Shown: in pieces, positions 34,568 through 44,633 of the stretch
Layout: the number at the start of each line of letters is the position of its first letter
Position numbering within the stretch: position 1 is the stretch's first letter
Assembly: GCF_021730615.1 (NCBI RefSeq)
Contig: NZ_JAJLMN010000001.1
Location: forward strand, 4,599,501-4,663,500
DNA length: 64,000 nucleotides
Origin: Lichenibacterium dinghuense
GTDB lineage: Bacteria > Pseudomonadota > Alphaproteobacteria > Rhizobiales > Beijerinckiaceae
Direction of reading: 5' to 3'
Program-made: the position numbers and the translations under genes
Notes under the pieces: generated by a model
Told to the model about the DNA's origin: nothing
Databases searched by the model: none
The model's input: the letters and a program-made list of their open reading frames with translations, nothing else

Positions 34568-34912
34568 ATGACCGACCTCGTCTACAAGATCGCACCGGCC
34601 GTTCTGTGGCGCGAGGCCGAAGCCGCCGGCGTGTTCCGCGGCGCCCCGGTCGACCTCGCCGACAGCTTCATCCACTTCTCGACGGCCGGGCAGGCCCGCG
34701 AGACCGCGGCACGCCACTTCGCCGGACAGGAGGACCTGCTGCTGATCGCCGTTGAGGCCGCGGCGCTCGGCGAGGCCCTGCGCTGGGAGCCGTCGCGGGG
34801 CGGCGCGCTGTTCCCACACCTCTACGGCCCGCTGCCGATGAGCGCGGTGCGGCGCGTCGACCCCCTGCCGCTCGGGGCGGACGGGCTGCACGCCTTTCCG
34901 GACGCGGCGTGA
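34568..34912 (+). CDS. DUF952 family protein
   Basis: A 114-residue protein with the DUF952 signature: VYKIAPAVLWREAEAAGVFRG, DSFIHFSTAGQARETAARHFAG and LFPHLYGPLPMSAV. The family is thought to be structurally related to ADP-ribosyl-binding or transferase-like folds, but its role is not established. Soluble, monocistronic. Confidence 0.85.
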   Translation: MTDLVYKIAPAVLWREAEAAGVFRGAPVDLADSFIHFSTAGQARETAARHFAGQEDLLLIAVEAAALGEALRWEPSRGGALFPHLYGPLPMSAVRRVDPLPLGADGLHAFPDAA

Positions 34913-34928
34913 CGCCGGACGGCCCCGC

Positions 34929-35279
34929 TCAGTCCCGCGCGCGTTCGGGGTTCGTCCAGCGCGACGGAGCCCCGTCGCGGCGCGCGTCGTCGGGCGCGAG
35001 GCGCGCCTGCGGCCCGCGCCAGCTCAGCACGCGCAGGACGAGCCACACCGGCACCACGACGGCGGCGCCGGCCAGCACCGTGCCGCCAAGCCCGCGCAGC
35101 GCCGCGAAGCCCGTGCCGTAGAGGTGGCTGAACCCGCGCTGGATCTCGTCCACGATGTCGAAGGCGTCGATGCCGAGCCAGGACATCAGCGCGCCGACGA
35201 TCAGCGACACGACGACGAGGCGGACCAGCACCGCCGATGGCGAGCCGCCGAGGAAACGGGTGGCGGTGCTGTCTGACAT
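34929..35279 (-). CDS. DUF6460 domain protein, two-helix membrane protein
   Basis: A 116-residue protein: [30 protein letters not shown] forms helix one, then an amphipathic stretch ([17 protein letters not shown]), then [20 protein letters not shown] as helix two and a basic tail. This layout matches DUF6460, an uncharacterised rhizobial inner-membrane family. I end the gene at the ATG 35279 rather than the longer frame. Confidence 0.72.
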   Translation of the reverse strand: MSDSTATRFLGGSPSAVLVRLVVVSLIVGALMSWLGIDAFDIVDEIQRGFSHLYGTGFAALRGLGGTVLAGAAVVVPVWLVLRVLSWRGPQARLAPDDARRDGAPSRWTNPERARD

Positions 35280-35473
35280 CGCGGGGCCTCCGGGCTGGCC
35301 GGGACGTGACCCGGCGACGGCCCGCATGTGAGCGGCCGAGCGTGGCGGCACAAGGGCGCGGGCGGCGCCCGCGCGGGGCTTCATGGGATGTGAACGCTTG
35401 CTGGCGAGGATGGCCGCCTTTATGGCTCCGCGGGCCGAGGGGGATGGCGCGGCAGTCACCGCTGGGGAGCGTC

Positions 35474-36832
<1,359 letters not shown>

Positions 36833-36847
36833 GCACCTCGCCGGCCG

Positions 36848-38518
36848 TCAGTTGACGATCGCGCCCTGGCCGCACCGCACCGCGCGGACCCAGGTGTCGG
36901 CGTCGCCCACCGTGACGCCGAGCGCGCCCAGCGTGTTGGACAGCGCGACGTCGACCGGCGCGAGGTCGGCCTGCAGCAGCGCGCCGATGCCGCTCGTCAC
37001 CGTGCCGGGAACGGCGACGGGGAGGCCGGCCACGCTGCCGCCGAGCTGCAGGCCGCTGAACAGGTTCGACAGCAGCGACGACGTATAGTCGGTCGTCGCG
37101 GTGGTCTTCATGGTTCCGGCGGCGATCTCGGCCTGTTTGAAAGGGACGGCGGTCGACGCGGTGTTGGACACGGTGGCGTGCGCGCGCCCGGTCACGACCA
37201 GGAGATCGCCGACCAACGGCAGGCTCACGCTGGTCAGCACGGCGGGGCTCGCCGACACGGGGCTCGTCGTGTTGGTCAGCATCGCGTCCGACACGGCGCC
37301 GATCCAGGCGTCCACCGCGCCCGGCGACACGAGCAGCGTCGCCGCGGGATCGACGGGTGCCCCGGCCGAGCAGCCCACGGCCGACAGCGTGGCGGTGGCG
37401 GGCGCCACCTCGACGTAGAGCGGCAGGGTCAGCACGTTCGCGATGGCGCCGAGCGGCGCGAGCTTGAGGGTCAGCAGCACCCGCGTCTGCGCCGTGTGCA
37501 GGGTGGTGCCGACGGGGCCGACCGCGGCGTAGCTCGATCCCGCCGTCGGGCTGCCGAACACCACCTTCACCGTGGCGCCCGTGACGGCGCCCCCGGTGGC
37601 GGGCAGGAGATTCGCCGACACCTCGGCCGAGCCGCCGCCGAGCCGGGCCGCCGCGGCCACGAGCGGCAGCACCGGCAGCTGGGCCGCGACGGGCGGCGGC
37701 GACCCCACCGTGAGCGTGCCGTAGGCGCCGAACGCCACGAGGCTGCCGAAGCTGAGGCTCGGGCCGGACGGGCCGATGGCGGTCGCGATCGCGCGCAGCG
37801 CCGCCGCGGTCGCGGCCGGCATGCCGCTCGCCGCGCCGGCGTCCGCCGCGGCCCGGAGCACGTCGGCGACGCGCACCGTCGTCGCGGCCAGCGACGCGTA
37901 GGACCCGGTCGCGCCGATCCGCGCCGCCAGCGCGTTGCTGAGCCCGAACAGGTCGACGTTGGCGCCGGCGAGGCCGGCGTAGTCGAGGGCCGACAGGCTC
38001 AGCGTCGTCCCGGTCAGCCCCCCGAGCAGGCCGTTGAGGAGGCCGCCGTCGAGGCTGGCCAGGGTCGAGCCGAGGGCGAAGGCGGCGACGTTGGCGTTGA
38101 CCGCCACCGACCGCGTGCCGACCGTGGCCTTGGCGACCCCGAGCAGGCGGCCGAACACCGAGGCGGGCGTGCTCGTCAGCGTCACCCGCACGGCGTTGGC
38201 GCCGGCTCCGCCCGCGGTGAACCGCTGCGCCGCCGGCACGGTCGGGTCGGCCGCGTAGCGGCCGAGCTCGACCGCGGCGAGGTCCGCCGCCGGCACCCCG
38301 TTGGCGGCGAGGCTGGCCCCGGCGGCCGCGCGGGCGTTGGCGAGGCTGGCCGCCGCCGCCACGGCGGCGAGGTCGGTCATGCCCTGCTGGCGGCGCTTGG
38401 CGAGGTAGAAGCGGCTCGCGTCGACCGTGATGGCGGCCATGCCGAACAGGACGCCCAGCAGCATCACCGTGACGACCGCGACGGAGCCGGACCGGTCGCG
38501 CCAGAACCCGCGCGCCAT
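36848..38518 (-). CDS. TadG-like pilus assembly protein
   Basis: A 556-residue protein with the TadE/TadG N terminus: FWRDRSGSVAVVTVMLLGVLFGMAAITVDASRF (one helix, then an outside domain). The next residues (YLAKRRQQGMTDLAAVAAAASLANARAAA) are the usual TadG continuation. The large extracytoplasmic part is Ala/Gly/Thr/Val-rich and low in complexity. TadG proteins act with tad (Flp) pili. The gene starts 3 bases after the TadE-like stop. No other tad genes are in the window. Confidence 0.85.
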   Translation of the reverse strand: MARGFWRDRSGSVAVVTVMLLGVLFGMAAITVDASRFYLAKRRQQGMTDLAAVAAAASLANARAAAGASLAANGVPAADLAAVELGRYAADPTVPAAQRFTAGGAGANAVRVTLTSTPASVFGRLLGVAKATVGTRSVAVNANVAAFALGSTLASLDGGLLNGLLGGLTGTTLSLSALDYAGLAGANVDLFGLSNALAARIGATGSYASLAATTVRVADVLRAAADAGAASGMPAATAAALRAIATAIGPSGPSLSFGSLVAFGAYGTLTVGSPPPVAAQLPVLPLVAAAARLGGGSAEVSANLLPATGGAVTGATVKVVFGSPTAGSSYAAVGPVGTTLHTAQTRVLLTLKLAPLGAIANVLTLPLYVEVAPATATLSAVGCSAGAPVDPAATLLVSPGAVDAWIGAVSDAMLTNTTSPVSASPAVLTSVSLPLVGDLLVVTGRAHATVSNTASTAVPFKQAEIAAGTMKTTATTDYTSSLLSNLFSGLQLGGSVAGLPVAVPGTVTSGIGALLQADLAPVDVALSNTLGALGVTVGDADTWVRAVRCGQGAIVN

Positions 38519-38521
38519 CGC

Positions 38522-38944
38522 TCAAAACCCCCCGCGCTGCACGACGGCCGAGCGCACCACGGCGGGGCTGGGCAGGGGAAGCCCGGACAGCATGCGATAG
38601 GCGAAGAGGCCCGACATGTCGTAGCGCACCGTCACCTGGAACGAGCTCGCGGTCGGGTCGCTCGTCAGCATGTTGATCTTGCTCGCGTCGATGAACGGGT
38701 AGCTTTTCGCGTTGGCCGCGACCGAGGCCTGCGCGAGCTGGGTCCGCTCCGCGTCGCTGAGGCCCGCCACCGAGGCCCGCGCCGCCTCGGCGACGAGCTG
38801 CTGCAGGCCGTTGTCGACGCTGACGATCGCGCCGAAGGCCACGAGGCCGAACGAGAGCACCACCAGGATCGGCGTCACCAGCGCGAACTCGACCGCCGTC
38901 GCGCCGCGTTTGTCCGACATGATGGTGAGCAGACGCGACGACAT
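38522..38944 (-). CDS. TadE-like pseudopilin
   Basis: A 140-residue protein with TadE-family N terminus DKRGATAVEFALVTPILVVLSFGLVAFG (the Glu after the cleavage site in AVEFAL is diagnostic), then a periplasmic domain. TadE pseudopilins help assemble tad pili. It probably forms a two-gene operon with the TadG-like gene downstream. Confidence 0.87.
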   Translation of the reverse strand: MSSRLLTIMSDKRGATAVEFALVTPILVVLSFGLVAFGAIVSVDNGLQQLVAEAARASVAGLSDAERTQLAQASVAANAKSYPFIDASKINMLTSDPTASSFQVTVRYDMSGLFAYRMLSGLPLPSPAVVRSAVVQRGGF

Positions 38945-39010
38945 CGTGAATTCCTGCGAGGAATCAGAGTATCGGCGATCCGCCTTAACGGAGATGTACT
39001 TCCTTCATGT

Positions 39011-39029
39011 CTCATTCGACTTGAATGAG
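39011..39029. other. Inverted repeat upstream of tadE-like gene
   Basis: CTCATTC-N5-GAATGAG is a perfect 7-base inverted repeat about 67 bases before the tadE-like start, inside the AT-rich part of a 235-base gap that must hold the tadE promoter. It could be an operator. No further feature is seen in that gap. Confidence 0.4.
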
Positions 39030-39179
39030 CTTGCTGGTTTGGAGCCGGTTCCTCGCCGTGCGATGGCGCCGGCCGCGCTGGGCGCAGGCGAAAACCTCGG
39101 AGTTTCAGGGTGGCCGGCGCGCTCTGCGGGCCTCATCTCGGCCCAGCCGCTTGCGCGGCCTTCAAGAGCGCGGGCGTGT

Positions 39180-40154
39180 TCAGTCGAGGGCGGGCCTCAG
39201 GGTCGCGTGGTCCTGGGTCCCGCCCGGCGCAGCGCCGGCCCGGGCGGGCGCCGGACGGGGCTCGGGCCGCGCCGCCTCGGGCGCCTTCGGCCACATGTGG
39301 GCGATGGTGCGCTCCGTCTCGGAGGTCCAGCCCGCCGGAGCCTCGCGGAGCGGCGGGGTCGCGCCGCCCGGCACCACGTGGACGACGTGGAACCCCTCCG
39401 CCTTCAGGGCGGCGAGGAAGCGCGGCAGCATGTCGGCGGTCTGCCGCTTGATGTCGTGGAGCAGGATGACGCCGCGCCCGGCCGCCCGCAGGCGCCCCAT
39501 CAGCAGCTCGAACTCCGCGTCCGGCGTCATCGGGATCCAGTCCGAAGCCCAGAGGTCGGCGCCGAACACCGCCACCTTGCGGTCCCTCAGCCACTTCAGC
39601 GTGTCCGGCGAGTCGCCGAAGCCGGGGTAGCGGAAGAAGGGCACGCGCGGCGCCCCCGTCCACTCGCCGTAGCCGGCCGCCCTGTCGTCGGCCTTCATGC
39701 CGTGCTCGATGTCGTCGATGCCCTTCTCGCCGCTCGTGTAGTGCAGCGTCAGCGCCGGATGGTCCCAGGTGTGGTGGCCCACGGTGTGGCCGGCCGCGAC
39801 CTCGCGCTGCACGAGATCCGGGTGGGCCTGGGCGTTGCGCCCGATCAGGAAGAAGGTCGCCTTCACGCATTGCGCGTCGAGCGCGCGCAGCACGTCGGGC
39901 GTGGTGGGGCCCCACGGGCCGTCGTCGAAGGTGAGCACGACCTCGTGGTCGCGGAGATCCAGCGTCCGCGGATAGGTCTTCAGCCCGAGTTCCACGGGCC
40001 CGCCGACCTCCACCGTGCGGCCGACCCCGAGTGCGTCCGGATTGCGGCAGCTTTGGGCCGCGGCCCGGGCGGGGGCCGGCTCCGCGGACGGGGCCGCGCC
40101 GGCCGTGCCGAGGAGGGCCAGGGCGGCCAGGAGCGTTCGGAAGCGGGTAACCAT
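39180..40154 (-). CDS. Exported polysaccharide deacetylase
   Basis: A 324-residue NodB-fold carbohydrate esterase after a Sec signal (TRFRTLLAALALLGTAGAAPSA). Motif 1 is TFDDGPWGP (metal Asp), motif 2 is TVGHHTWDHPAL (metal His residues), motif 3 is RYPGFGDS (Arg and Pro) and motif 5 is LLHDI. It probably deacetylates peptidoglycan or an exopolysaccharide. A Pro/Ala/Arg-rich C-terminal tail (~45 residues) may be a flexible anchor. Confidence 0.9.
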   Translation of the reverse strand: MVTRFRTLLAALALLGTAGAAPSAEPAPARAAAQSCRNPDALGVGRTVEVGGPVELGLKTYPRTLDLRDHEVVLTFDDGPWGPTTPDVLRALDAQCVKATFFLIGRNAQAHPDLVQREVAAGHTVGHHTWDHPALTLHYTSGEKGIDDIEHGMKADDRAAGYGEWTGAPRVPFFRYPGFGDSPDTLKWLRDRKVAVFGADLWASDWIPMTPDAEFELLMGRLRAAGRGVILLHDIKRQTADMLPRFLAALKAEGFHVVHVVPGGATPPLREAPAGWTSETERTIAHMWPKAPEAARPEPRPAPARAGAAPGGTQDHATLRPALD

Positions 40155-40260
40155 GGCAGCGGTTTGCGGGGAGGGCGTGGCGATCCTATGACACGCGCCC
40201 GCCCGCTTGCCGCCCCGTTAAGAGGCCATTACGGGGACGGCTCTAACCCTAGCCGTCTCG

Positions 40261-41034
40261 ATGAAGCGAGTTGCGGTCCCGTCCATGAACCTGAAGCGTG
40301 CTTTCGGCATCCTCCTTGCGGCCCTGTCCCTGGCGGGCTGTTCGGCGGCGCCGTTGCCGCCCACCACGAGCTTCGGCGGCCCGCTGCCCGACGCCTTCGC
40401 GGTCCACGGCATCGACGTGTCGAAATACCAGGGCAACATCGACTGGAACGCGGTGCGGGACTCCGGCGTGCAGTTCGCCTGGATCAAGTCGACGGAGGGC
40501 GGTGCCGACCTCGACTCCAAGTTCCGTCAGAACTGGGAAGGCGCGCGGGAGGCCGGCGTGGCGCGCGGCGCCTACCACTTCGTCTACTGGTGCCGCTCCC
40601 CCATGGAGCAGATGCGCTGGTTCGAGCAGAACGTGCCCAACGAGCCCGGCATGCTGCCCCCCGTGCTCGACGTCGAACTCACCCCCACCTCGCCGACCTG
40701 CAAGCGCACGCTCTACCGCGAGCAGACCGTGCGCGAGATCCGCACGATGCTGGAGGAGATGGAGCGCTTCTACGGGCGCAAGCCGGTCATCTACGCCACC
40801 GTGGACTTCTACGCCGGCATCCTGTCGGGCGGCGCGCTGAACGACTTCCCGATCTGGGTGCGCTCCACCAAGTACCACCCCAACGTCCGCTATCCGGGCC
40901 GCAAGTGGCACTTCTGGCAGTACCAGTCGGACGCCCACGTGGCGGGCATCCGCGGCAAAGTCGACCGCAACGCCTTCTTCGGCTCGCCCGACCAGTTCGC
41001 CGAGTTCCTGCAGGGCGTCGACCTGCCGCTGTGA
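40261..41034 (+). CDS. GH25 lysozyme-like lipoprotein
   Basis: A 257-residue glycoside hydrolase family 25 muramidase. Catalytic residues are in HGIDVSKYQGNIDW (first Asp) and PPVLDVELT (Asp/Glu); KWHFWQYQSDA is the conserved C-terminal strand. The N terminus has a lipobox (LLAALSLAGC), so it is an outer- or inner-membrane lipoprotein facing the periplasm. ATG 40285 is an alternative start giving a shorter signal. It would cleave peptidoglycan. Confidence 0.9.
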   Translation: MKRVAVPSMNLKRAFGILLAALSLAGCSAAPLPPTTSFGGPLPDAFAVHGIDVSKYQGNIDWNAVRDSGVQFAWIKSTEGGADLDSKFRQNWEGAREAGVARGAYHFVYWCRSPMEQMRWFEQNVPNEPGMLPPVLDVELTPTSPTCKRTLYREQTVREIRTMLEEMERFYGRKPVIYATVDFYAGILSGGALNDFPIWVRSTKYHPNVRYPGRKWHFWQYQSDAHVAGIRGKVDRNAFFGSPDQFAEFLQGVDLPL

Positions 41035-41044
41035 GGGTGGGGGC

Positions 41045-41416
41045 TCACAGCTTCTTCGGGTTGCCGGGCAGGATCGTGAAGGCGTAGCGGCTGCCGCTCT
41101 CGTCGACGAAGGCGCCGGAGGTGCCCTGGACCTCCACGGCGCGGCACTCCTCGTCCTCGTCGTCGACGCGGGTGCAGAGCCGGTCGCCCTTGAGCTCCCA
41201 TCGGCCGCCGGCCTTGCCGTCGCCGTCAACGATGGTGAGAGCGCCGTCGGGGGCGAAGAGCTCGGAATAGGGGCCGTCCGGCGTCGTGCCGGTCACGGTG
41301 TTGCCGACCACGCGCGCCCAGGCCGCGGGCCCGGTGAGGGCGTCGTCGGCGCGGGCGGGAGCCCGGGTTCCGGCGAAGGCGAGGATCGCCGCAAACAGGG
41401 CCCACCGTCCGTCCAT
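41045..41416 (-). CDS. Exported hypothetical protein, 123 aa
   Basis: Unrecognised family. A Sec signal (GRWALFAAILAFAGTRAPARAD) is followed by a beta-rich domain with a repeated pattern of Gly turns: GNTVTGTTPDGPYSELF, GKAGGRWELKGDRLCTRVDDEDEECRAV, RYAFTIL. The pair of Cys may form a disulfide. The C-terminal strand resembles small periplasmic beta-proteins often seen as hypothetical in Rhizobiales. It converges on the GH25 gene. Confidence 0.65.
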   Translation of the reverse strand: MDGRWALFAAILAFAGTRAPARADDALTGPAAWARVVGNTVTGTTPDGPYSELFAPDGALTIVDGDGKAGGRWELKGDRLCTRVDDEDEECRAVEVQGTSGAFVDESGSRYAFTILPGNPKKL

Positions 41417-41495
41417 CGCACCGTCCCCGCTCCGCTTCGAAGGCTTCAACGCCCGTCGTCCCGATCCGTCCCACAGCCCGCGGTGAGCGCCGCCC

Positions 41496-42287
41496 ATGTT
41501 CTTCGTCCTGTCCAAGGTCCTGTGGGTCGTGACGGCCCCCACCAACCTCCTCGTCGGGCTCGCGCTCGCCGGCGCGCTCGCGTCCCTCGCCGGGAGGCGC
41601 TGGGGCGCCCGGCTGGCCTTCGGCGCCGTCCTGGCGCTGCTCCTCTGCGGCGCCCTGCCGGTCGGCCGGCTGATGCTGCGCCCGCTGGAGGACCGCTTCC
41701 CGCAGCCCCCGCTCGACGGGCCGCCCCCGGCCGGCATCATCGTGCTCGGCGGCGCGATCGACCAGGTGATCGGCGCCGCGCGCGGCCAGGTCACCGTGCC
41801 CGACGCCGCCACGCGCCTCACCGCGGGCGCCGCTCTGTCGCGGCGCTTCCCCGGCGCGCTCCTGGTCTACACCGGCGGCTCGAACGCGCTCCTGTCGGAG
41901 GTCGGTGACGAGGCGGCCGACGCGAAGCGGCTGTGGGTCGACCTCGGCGTCGACCCGGACCGCGTCCTGCTGGAGCGCGCGTCCCGCAACACGGAGGAGA
42001 ACGCCCACCTCACCCGCGACCTCGTCCATCCGAAGCCGGGGCAGCGCTGGATCCTGGTCACCTCGGCCTACCACATGCCGCGCTCGGTCGGCCTGTTCCG
42101 CGCCGCCGGCTTCGACGTGGTGCCGGACCCGGTCGACTACCGCAGCACCGGCACGGCGCGCGACCTCGCGCCGACCTCGGACCTCGGCGCCGGCCTCCGG
42201 CGGCTCGACGTCGCGGCGCGGGAATGGATCGGCCTCCTGGCTTACCGCGCCTCGGGCAGGATCGCGGAGGTGTTCCCGGCGCCCTGA
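41496..42287 (+). CDS. YdcF/ElyC family protein (DUF218)
   Basis: A 263-residue membrane protein with two N-terminal helices and a Rossmann-like DUF218 domain. Conserved motifs: IIVLGGAID, LLVYTGGS, LERASRNTEENAHLT and LVTSAYHMPRSVGLFRAAGF. ElyC/SanA members act in envelope integrity and vancomycin tolerance. Its 3' end overlaps the convergent DUF599 gene by 46 bases. Confidence 0.88.
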   Translation: MFFVLSKVLWVVTAPTNLLVGLALAGALASLAGRRWGARLAFGAVLALLLCGALPVGRLMLRPLEDRFPQPPLDGPPPAGIIVLGGAIDQVIGAARGQVTVPDAATRLTAGAALSRRFPGALLVYTGGSNALLSEVGDEAADAKRLWVDLGVDPDRVLLERASRNTEENAHLTRDLVHPKPGQRWILVTSAYHMPRSVGLFRAAGFDVVPDPVDYRSTGTARDLAPTSDLGAGLRRLDVAAREWIGLLAYRASGRIAEVFPAP

Positions 42288-42985
42288 TCGGCGTCGTCGG
42301 GCGGCAGCTCCAGCGAGGCGGCCCGGAGCGCGTCGGAGGCGAACTGGCGCACGATGATGGCGAAGACCACCACCGCCGTCGTGACGATCAGCGCGGCCGG
42401 ACCGACGAACCAGCCGAGGTAGGCGAGCGCGAAGAAGAAGGCGCGCTGCCCGCGGTTGAAGTGCTTGCCCGCCACGATGTTCATCTCGGCCGCCCGGAGC
42501 GCGGTCAGCCGTCGCTGGTCCGGACGCCCGCTCTTGTGGGACGGCGTCGCCCCGATCAGGATCGAGGCGTAGTTGAACAGCCGGTAGCACCAGGCGAACT
42601 TGAAGAACGCGTAGCCGAAGATCACCACCAGCCCGACGACCTTGAGGTCCCACAGCGAGCGGGCCGTGGCGGTGCCGAGCGGGAAGTCGTTGAGGATCCT
42701 CAGCGCGTCGTCGGCGCCGCGCAGCAGCGTGAGCGAGCCGCCGAGCGCCAGGAGCGACGTCGAGGCGAAGAAGGAGGTGCCGCTCTGCAGCGTCGACATC
42801 AGCGAGGAGTCGACGATGCGGTTCTCGCGCGCCTGCATCTCCAGCATCCAGCGCAGGCGGTACTCATTCATGCGGTTGTTGAGCGCCTGGCGCCCGAAGG
42901 GCGACCGCTCCACGAGCACGTGATAGGCGAACCAGCCGAACAGGAAGAAGCCCACGGCCGCGTAGTCGAGGGGAGACAGCAGCAT
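42242..42985 (-). CDS. DUF599 family membrane protein
   Basis: A 247-residue protein with about four membrane helices: LDYAAVGFFLFGWFAYHVLV, FFASTSLLALGGSLTLL, KVVGLVVIFGYAFFKFAWCYRLFNYASILIG and FFALAYLGWFVGPAALIVTTAVVVFAIIV. Conserved MNEYRLRWMLEMQ and RAFFFALAYLGWFVGP match DUF599. Function unknown. I take the ATG of MLLSPLDY; the longer frame runs into a neighbouring leader. Stop overlaps the convergent YdcF gene. Confidence 0.85.
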   Translation of the reverse strand: MLLSPLDYAAVGFFLFGWFAYHVLVERSPFGRQALNNRMNEYRLRWMLEMQARENRIVDSSLMSTLQSGTSFFASTSLLALGGSLTLLRGADDALRILNDFPLGTATARSLWDLKVVGLVVIFGYAFFKFAWCYRLFNYASILIGATPSHKSGRPDQRRLTALRAAEMNIVAGKHFNRGQRAFFFALAYLGWFVGPAALIVTTAVVVFAIIVRQFASDALRAASLELPPDDADQGAGNTSAILPEAR

Positions 42986-43140
42986 GGCGCCTTCCGTTCC
43001 GGGAGATGCGGCACTTATAGGGGTGCGGCGGCGGCCCGCGCCACCCATCATCGAAGCGCATCGGTCGCATCAGGGATCTTCGCTTGTCCCGACCGGCGGG
43101 GCGTCGTCCGATGGCCGCCGATCGAAAGGAGATTCGCCCC

Positions 43141-43794
43141 GTGTCGCTGCACCTCTACATCGCCAACAAGGCCTACTCGTCGTGGTCGCTGCGGCCCTGG
43201 ATCCTGCTGACGCAGTTCGGGATCCCCTTCGACGAGACCGTGATCCCCATGTACCGGCCGGAAACCCGGGACGCGATGCTGGCCGTGAGCCCCAACGGCA
43301 AGATGCCGGCGCTGCACGACGGGGGCATCGTGGTCTCCGAGTCGCTGGCCATCGTGGAGTTCGTCGCCGAGACCTTCCCGGAGCTGGCGATCTGGCCGCG
43401 GGATCGCGCCGCGCGGGCGCTGGCGCGCGCGGTCTCGTCCGAGATGCACGCCGGCTTCACGGCCCTGCGCCGCACCTGCCCGACCAACTTCCGCAGGAGC
43501 CCGAAGGCGTTGGTGGTCGGCGACGACGTGCGGGCGGACGTGGAGCGGATCGAGGCGGTCTGGGCCGACGCGCGGGCGCGCTTCGGGCAGGGCGGCCCGT
43601 TCCTGTTCGGCGCCTTCTCGGCCGCCGACGCCATGTACGCCCCGGTGGTCAACCGGCTCCACGCCTACGCGATCCCCGTCGCGCCGGCGTCGCGCGCCTA
43701 CATGGACGCCGTGATGGCGTTGCCGTCCTGGCGGGCCTGGATCGCCGGCGCCGAGGCCGAGCCGTGGCACCACGCGGGCTACGACGACATCTGA
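43141..43794 (+). CDS. Glutathione S-transferase family protein
   Basis: A 217-residue GST. The thioredoxin-like N domain begins LHLYIANKAYSSWSLRPW (Ser likely the catalytic hydroxyl) and includes SPNGKMPALHDGG and SESLAIVEFV. The helical C domain has FGAFSAADAMYAPVVNRL. The pattern is that of the YfcF-like/zeta-related class. GTG start preceded by AAGGAG. A hairpin sits just after the stop. Confidence 0.86.
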   Translation: MSLHLYIANKAYSSWSLRPWILLTQFGIPFDETVIPMYRPETRDAMLAVSPNGKMPALHDGGIVVSESLAIVEFVAETFPELAIWPRDRAARALARAVSSEMHAGFTALRRTCPTNFRRSPKALVVGDDVRADVERIEAVWADARARFGQGGPFLFGAFSAADAMYAPVVNRLHAYAIPVAPASRAYMDAVMALPSWRAWIAGAEAEPWHHAGYDDI

Positions 43795-43800
43795 ACGGGG

Positions 43801-43834
43801 GATCGCGCGTCACGGCAGCGGACGGCGCGTGATC
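43801..43834 (+). terminator. Hairpin after GST gene
   Basis: GATCGCGCG pairs with CGCGTGATC (9 base pairs, one G-U wobble) over a 16-base loop, starting 6 bases after the GST stop. There is no T tract; it could assist termination. Confidence 0.4.
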
Positions 43835-43976
43835 CGCCTCATGCCGCGCCGTCTGCTCCGGCGTGAGCATGATGTCGCTCCATCCACCACGGGATCCGGC
43901 ACGGCAAAGCGACAGGGCTGCGAAGGTCCGGAGCCCGCTCGCCGCCTTGCTCCCGACGCGATCGGCCCCTAGATGG

Positions 43977-43992
43977 GAATGAACGTTCATTC
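43977..43992. promoter_or_regulatory. Palindromic TetR operator upstream of the efflux operon
   Basis: GAATGAACGTTCATTC is a perfect 16-base palindrome centred 23 bases before the TetR ATG. Its size and symmetry match TetR-family operators. Binding would block transcription start or initiation of the tetR-RND operon, making it autoregulated. It is striking in otherwise GC-rich DNA. Confidence 0.82.
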
Positions 43993-44006
43993 TCAGGGCT
44001 GGACCC

Positions 44007-44633
44007 ATGTCGATCACGGCCCTCGCGCTCGAAGCCGAGGACGCGCCCCGCCGCCGCATCCTGGAGGCGGCCGAGCGGGCCTTCGCGCGGCACGGCTTCC
44101 GCGGCGCCACGATGCAGATCGTCGCCGCCGAGGCGCGCATGAGCGCCGGCAACCTGTATCGCTACTTCTCGTCCAAGGAGGCCCTGGTGTCGGGCCTGGC
44201 CGAGCGGGACCAGGCGGCGCTGGCGGAAGACTTTGCGACCTTGGCGGCCTCGGCCGACCCGCTCGCCGCCATGGTGCCGCTCCTGCGCAAGCACCTCGTC
44301 GAGGCACCGCGCGAGTGCAGCCAGCTCGCGCTGGAGATCTGGGCCGAGGCGGGCCGCAACCCCGACGTGGCCCGCATCTGCCGCGCCATCGAGGACGACG
44401 TGCAGGGCCGCCTTGCCGCCCTCGTCGCGGCGCCGTGCCGCGCGGCCGGCATCGCGCCGGGCTTCGCGGTGCGCGTCATGCTCACGGTCACGGCCGGCCT
44501 CTTCAAGCGCCGGGCCACCGATCTCCGCTTCGACGGCGAGGCCGAGGTCGCGCTGGCGCTCGGCATCTATCACGCCCTCTTCGCCGGGGCCGTCCGCCCC
44601 CGTTCGGCCTTCGGCCCGGAGCACGCCGCTTGA
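44007..44633 (+). CDS. TetR family transcriptional regulator
   Basis: A 208-residue repressor: helix-turn-helix RRRILEAAERAFARHGFRGATMQIVAAEARMSAGNLYRYFSSKEAL, then a ligand-binding helical domain. The first gene of a three-gene operon with an RND efflux pump, 14 bases downstream of a perfect palindrome. Its stop overlaps the TTG start of the adaptor gene. It likely derepresses the pump in response to a toxic ligand. Confidence 0.93.
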   Translation: MSITALALEAEDAPRRRILEAAERAFARHGFRGATMQIVAAEARMSAGNLYRYFSSKEALVSGLAERDQAALAEDFATLAASADPLAAMVPLLRKHLVEAPRECSQLALEIWAEAGRNPDVARICRAIEDDVQGRLAALVAAPCRAAGIAPGFAVRVMLTVTAGLFKRRATDLRFDGEAEVALALGIYHALFAGAVRPRSAFGPEHAA

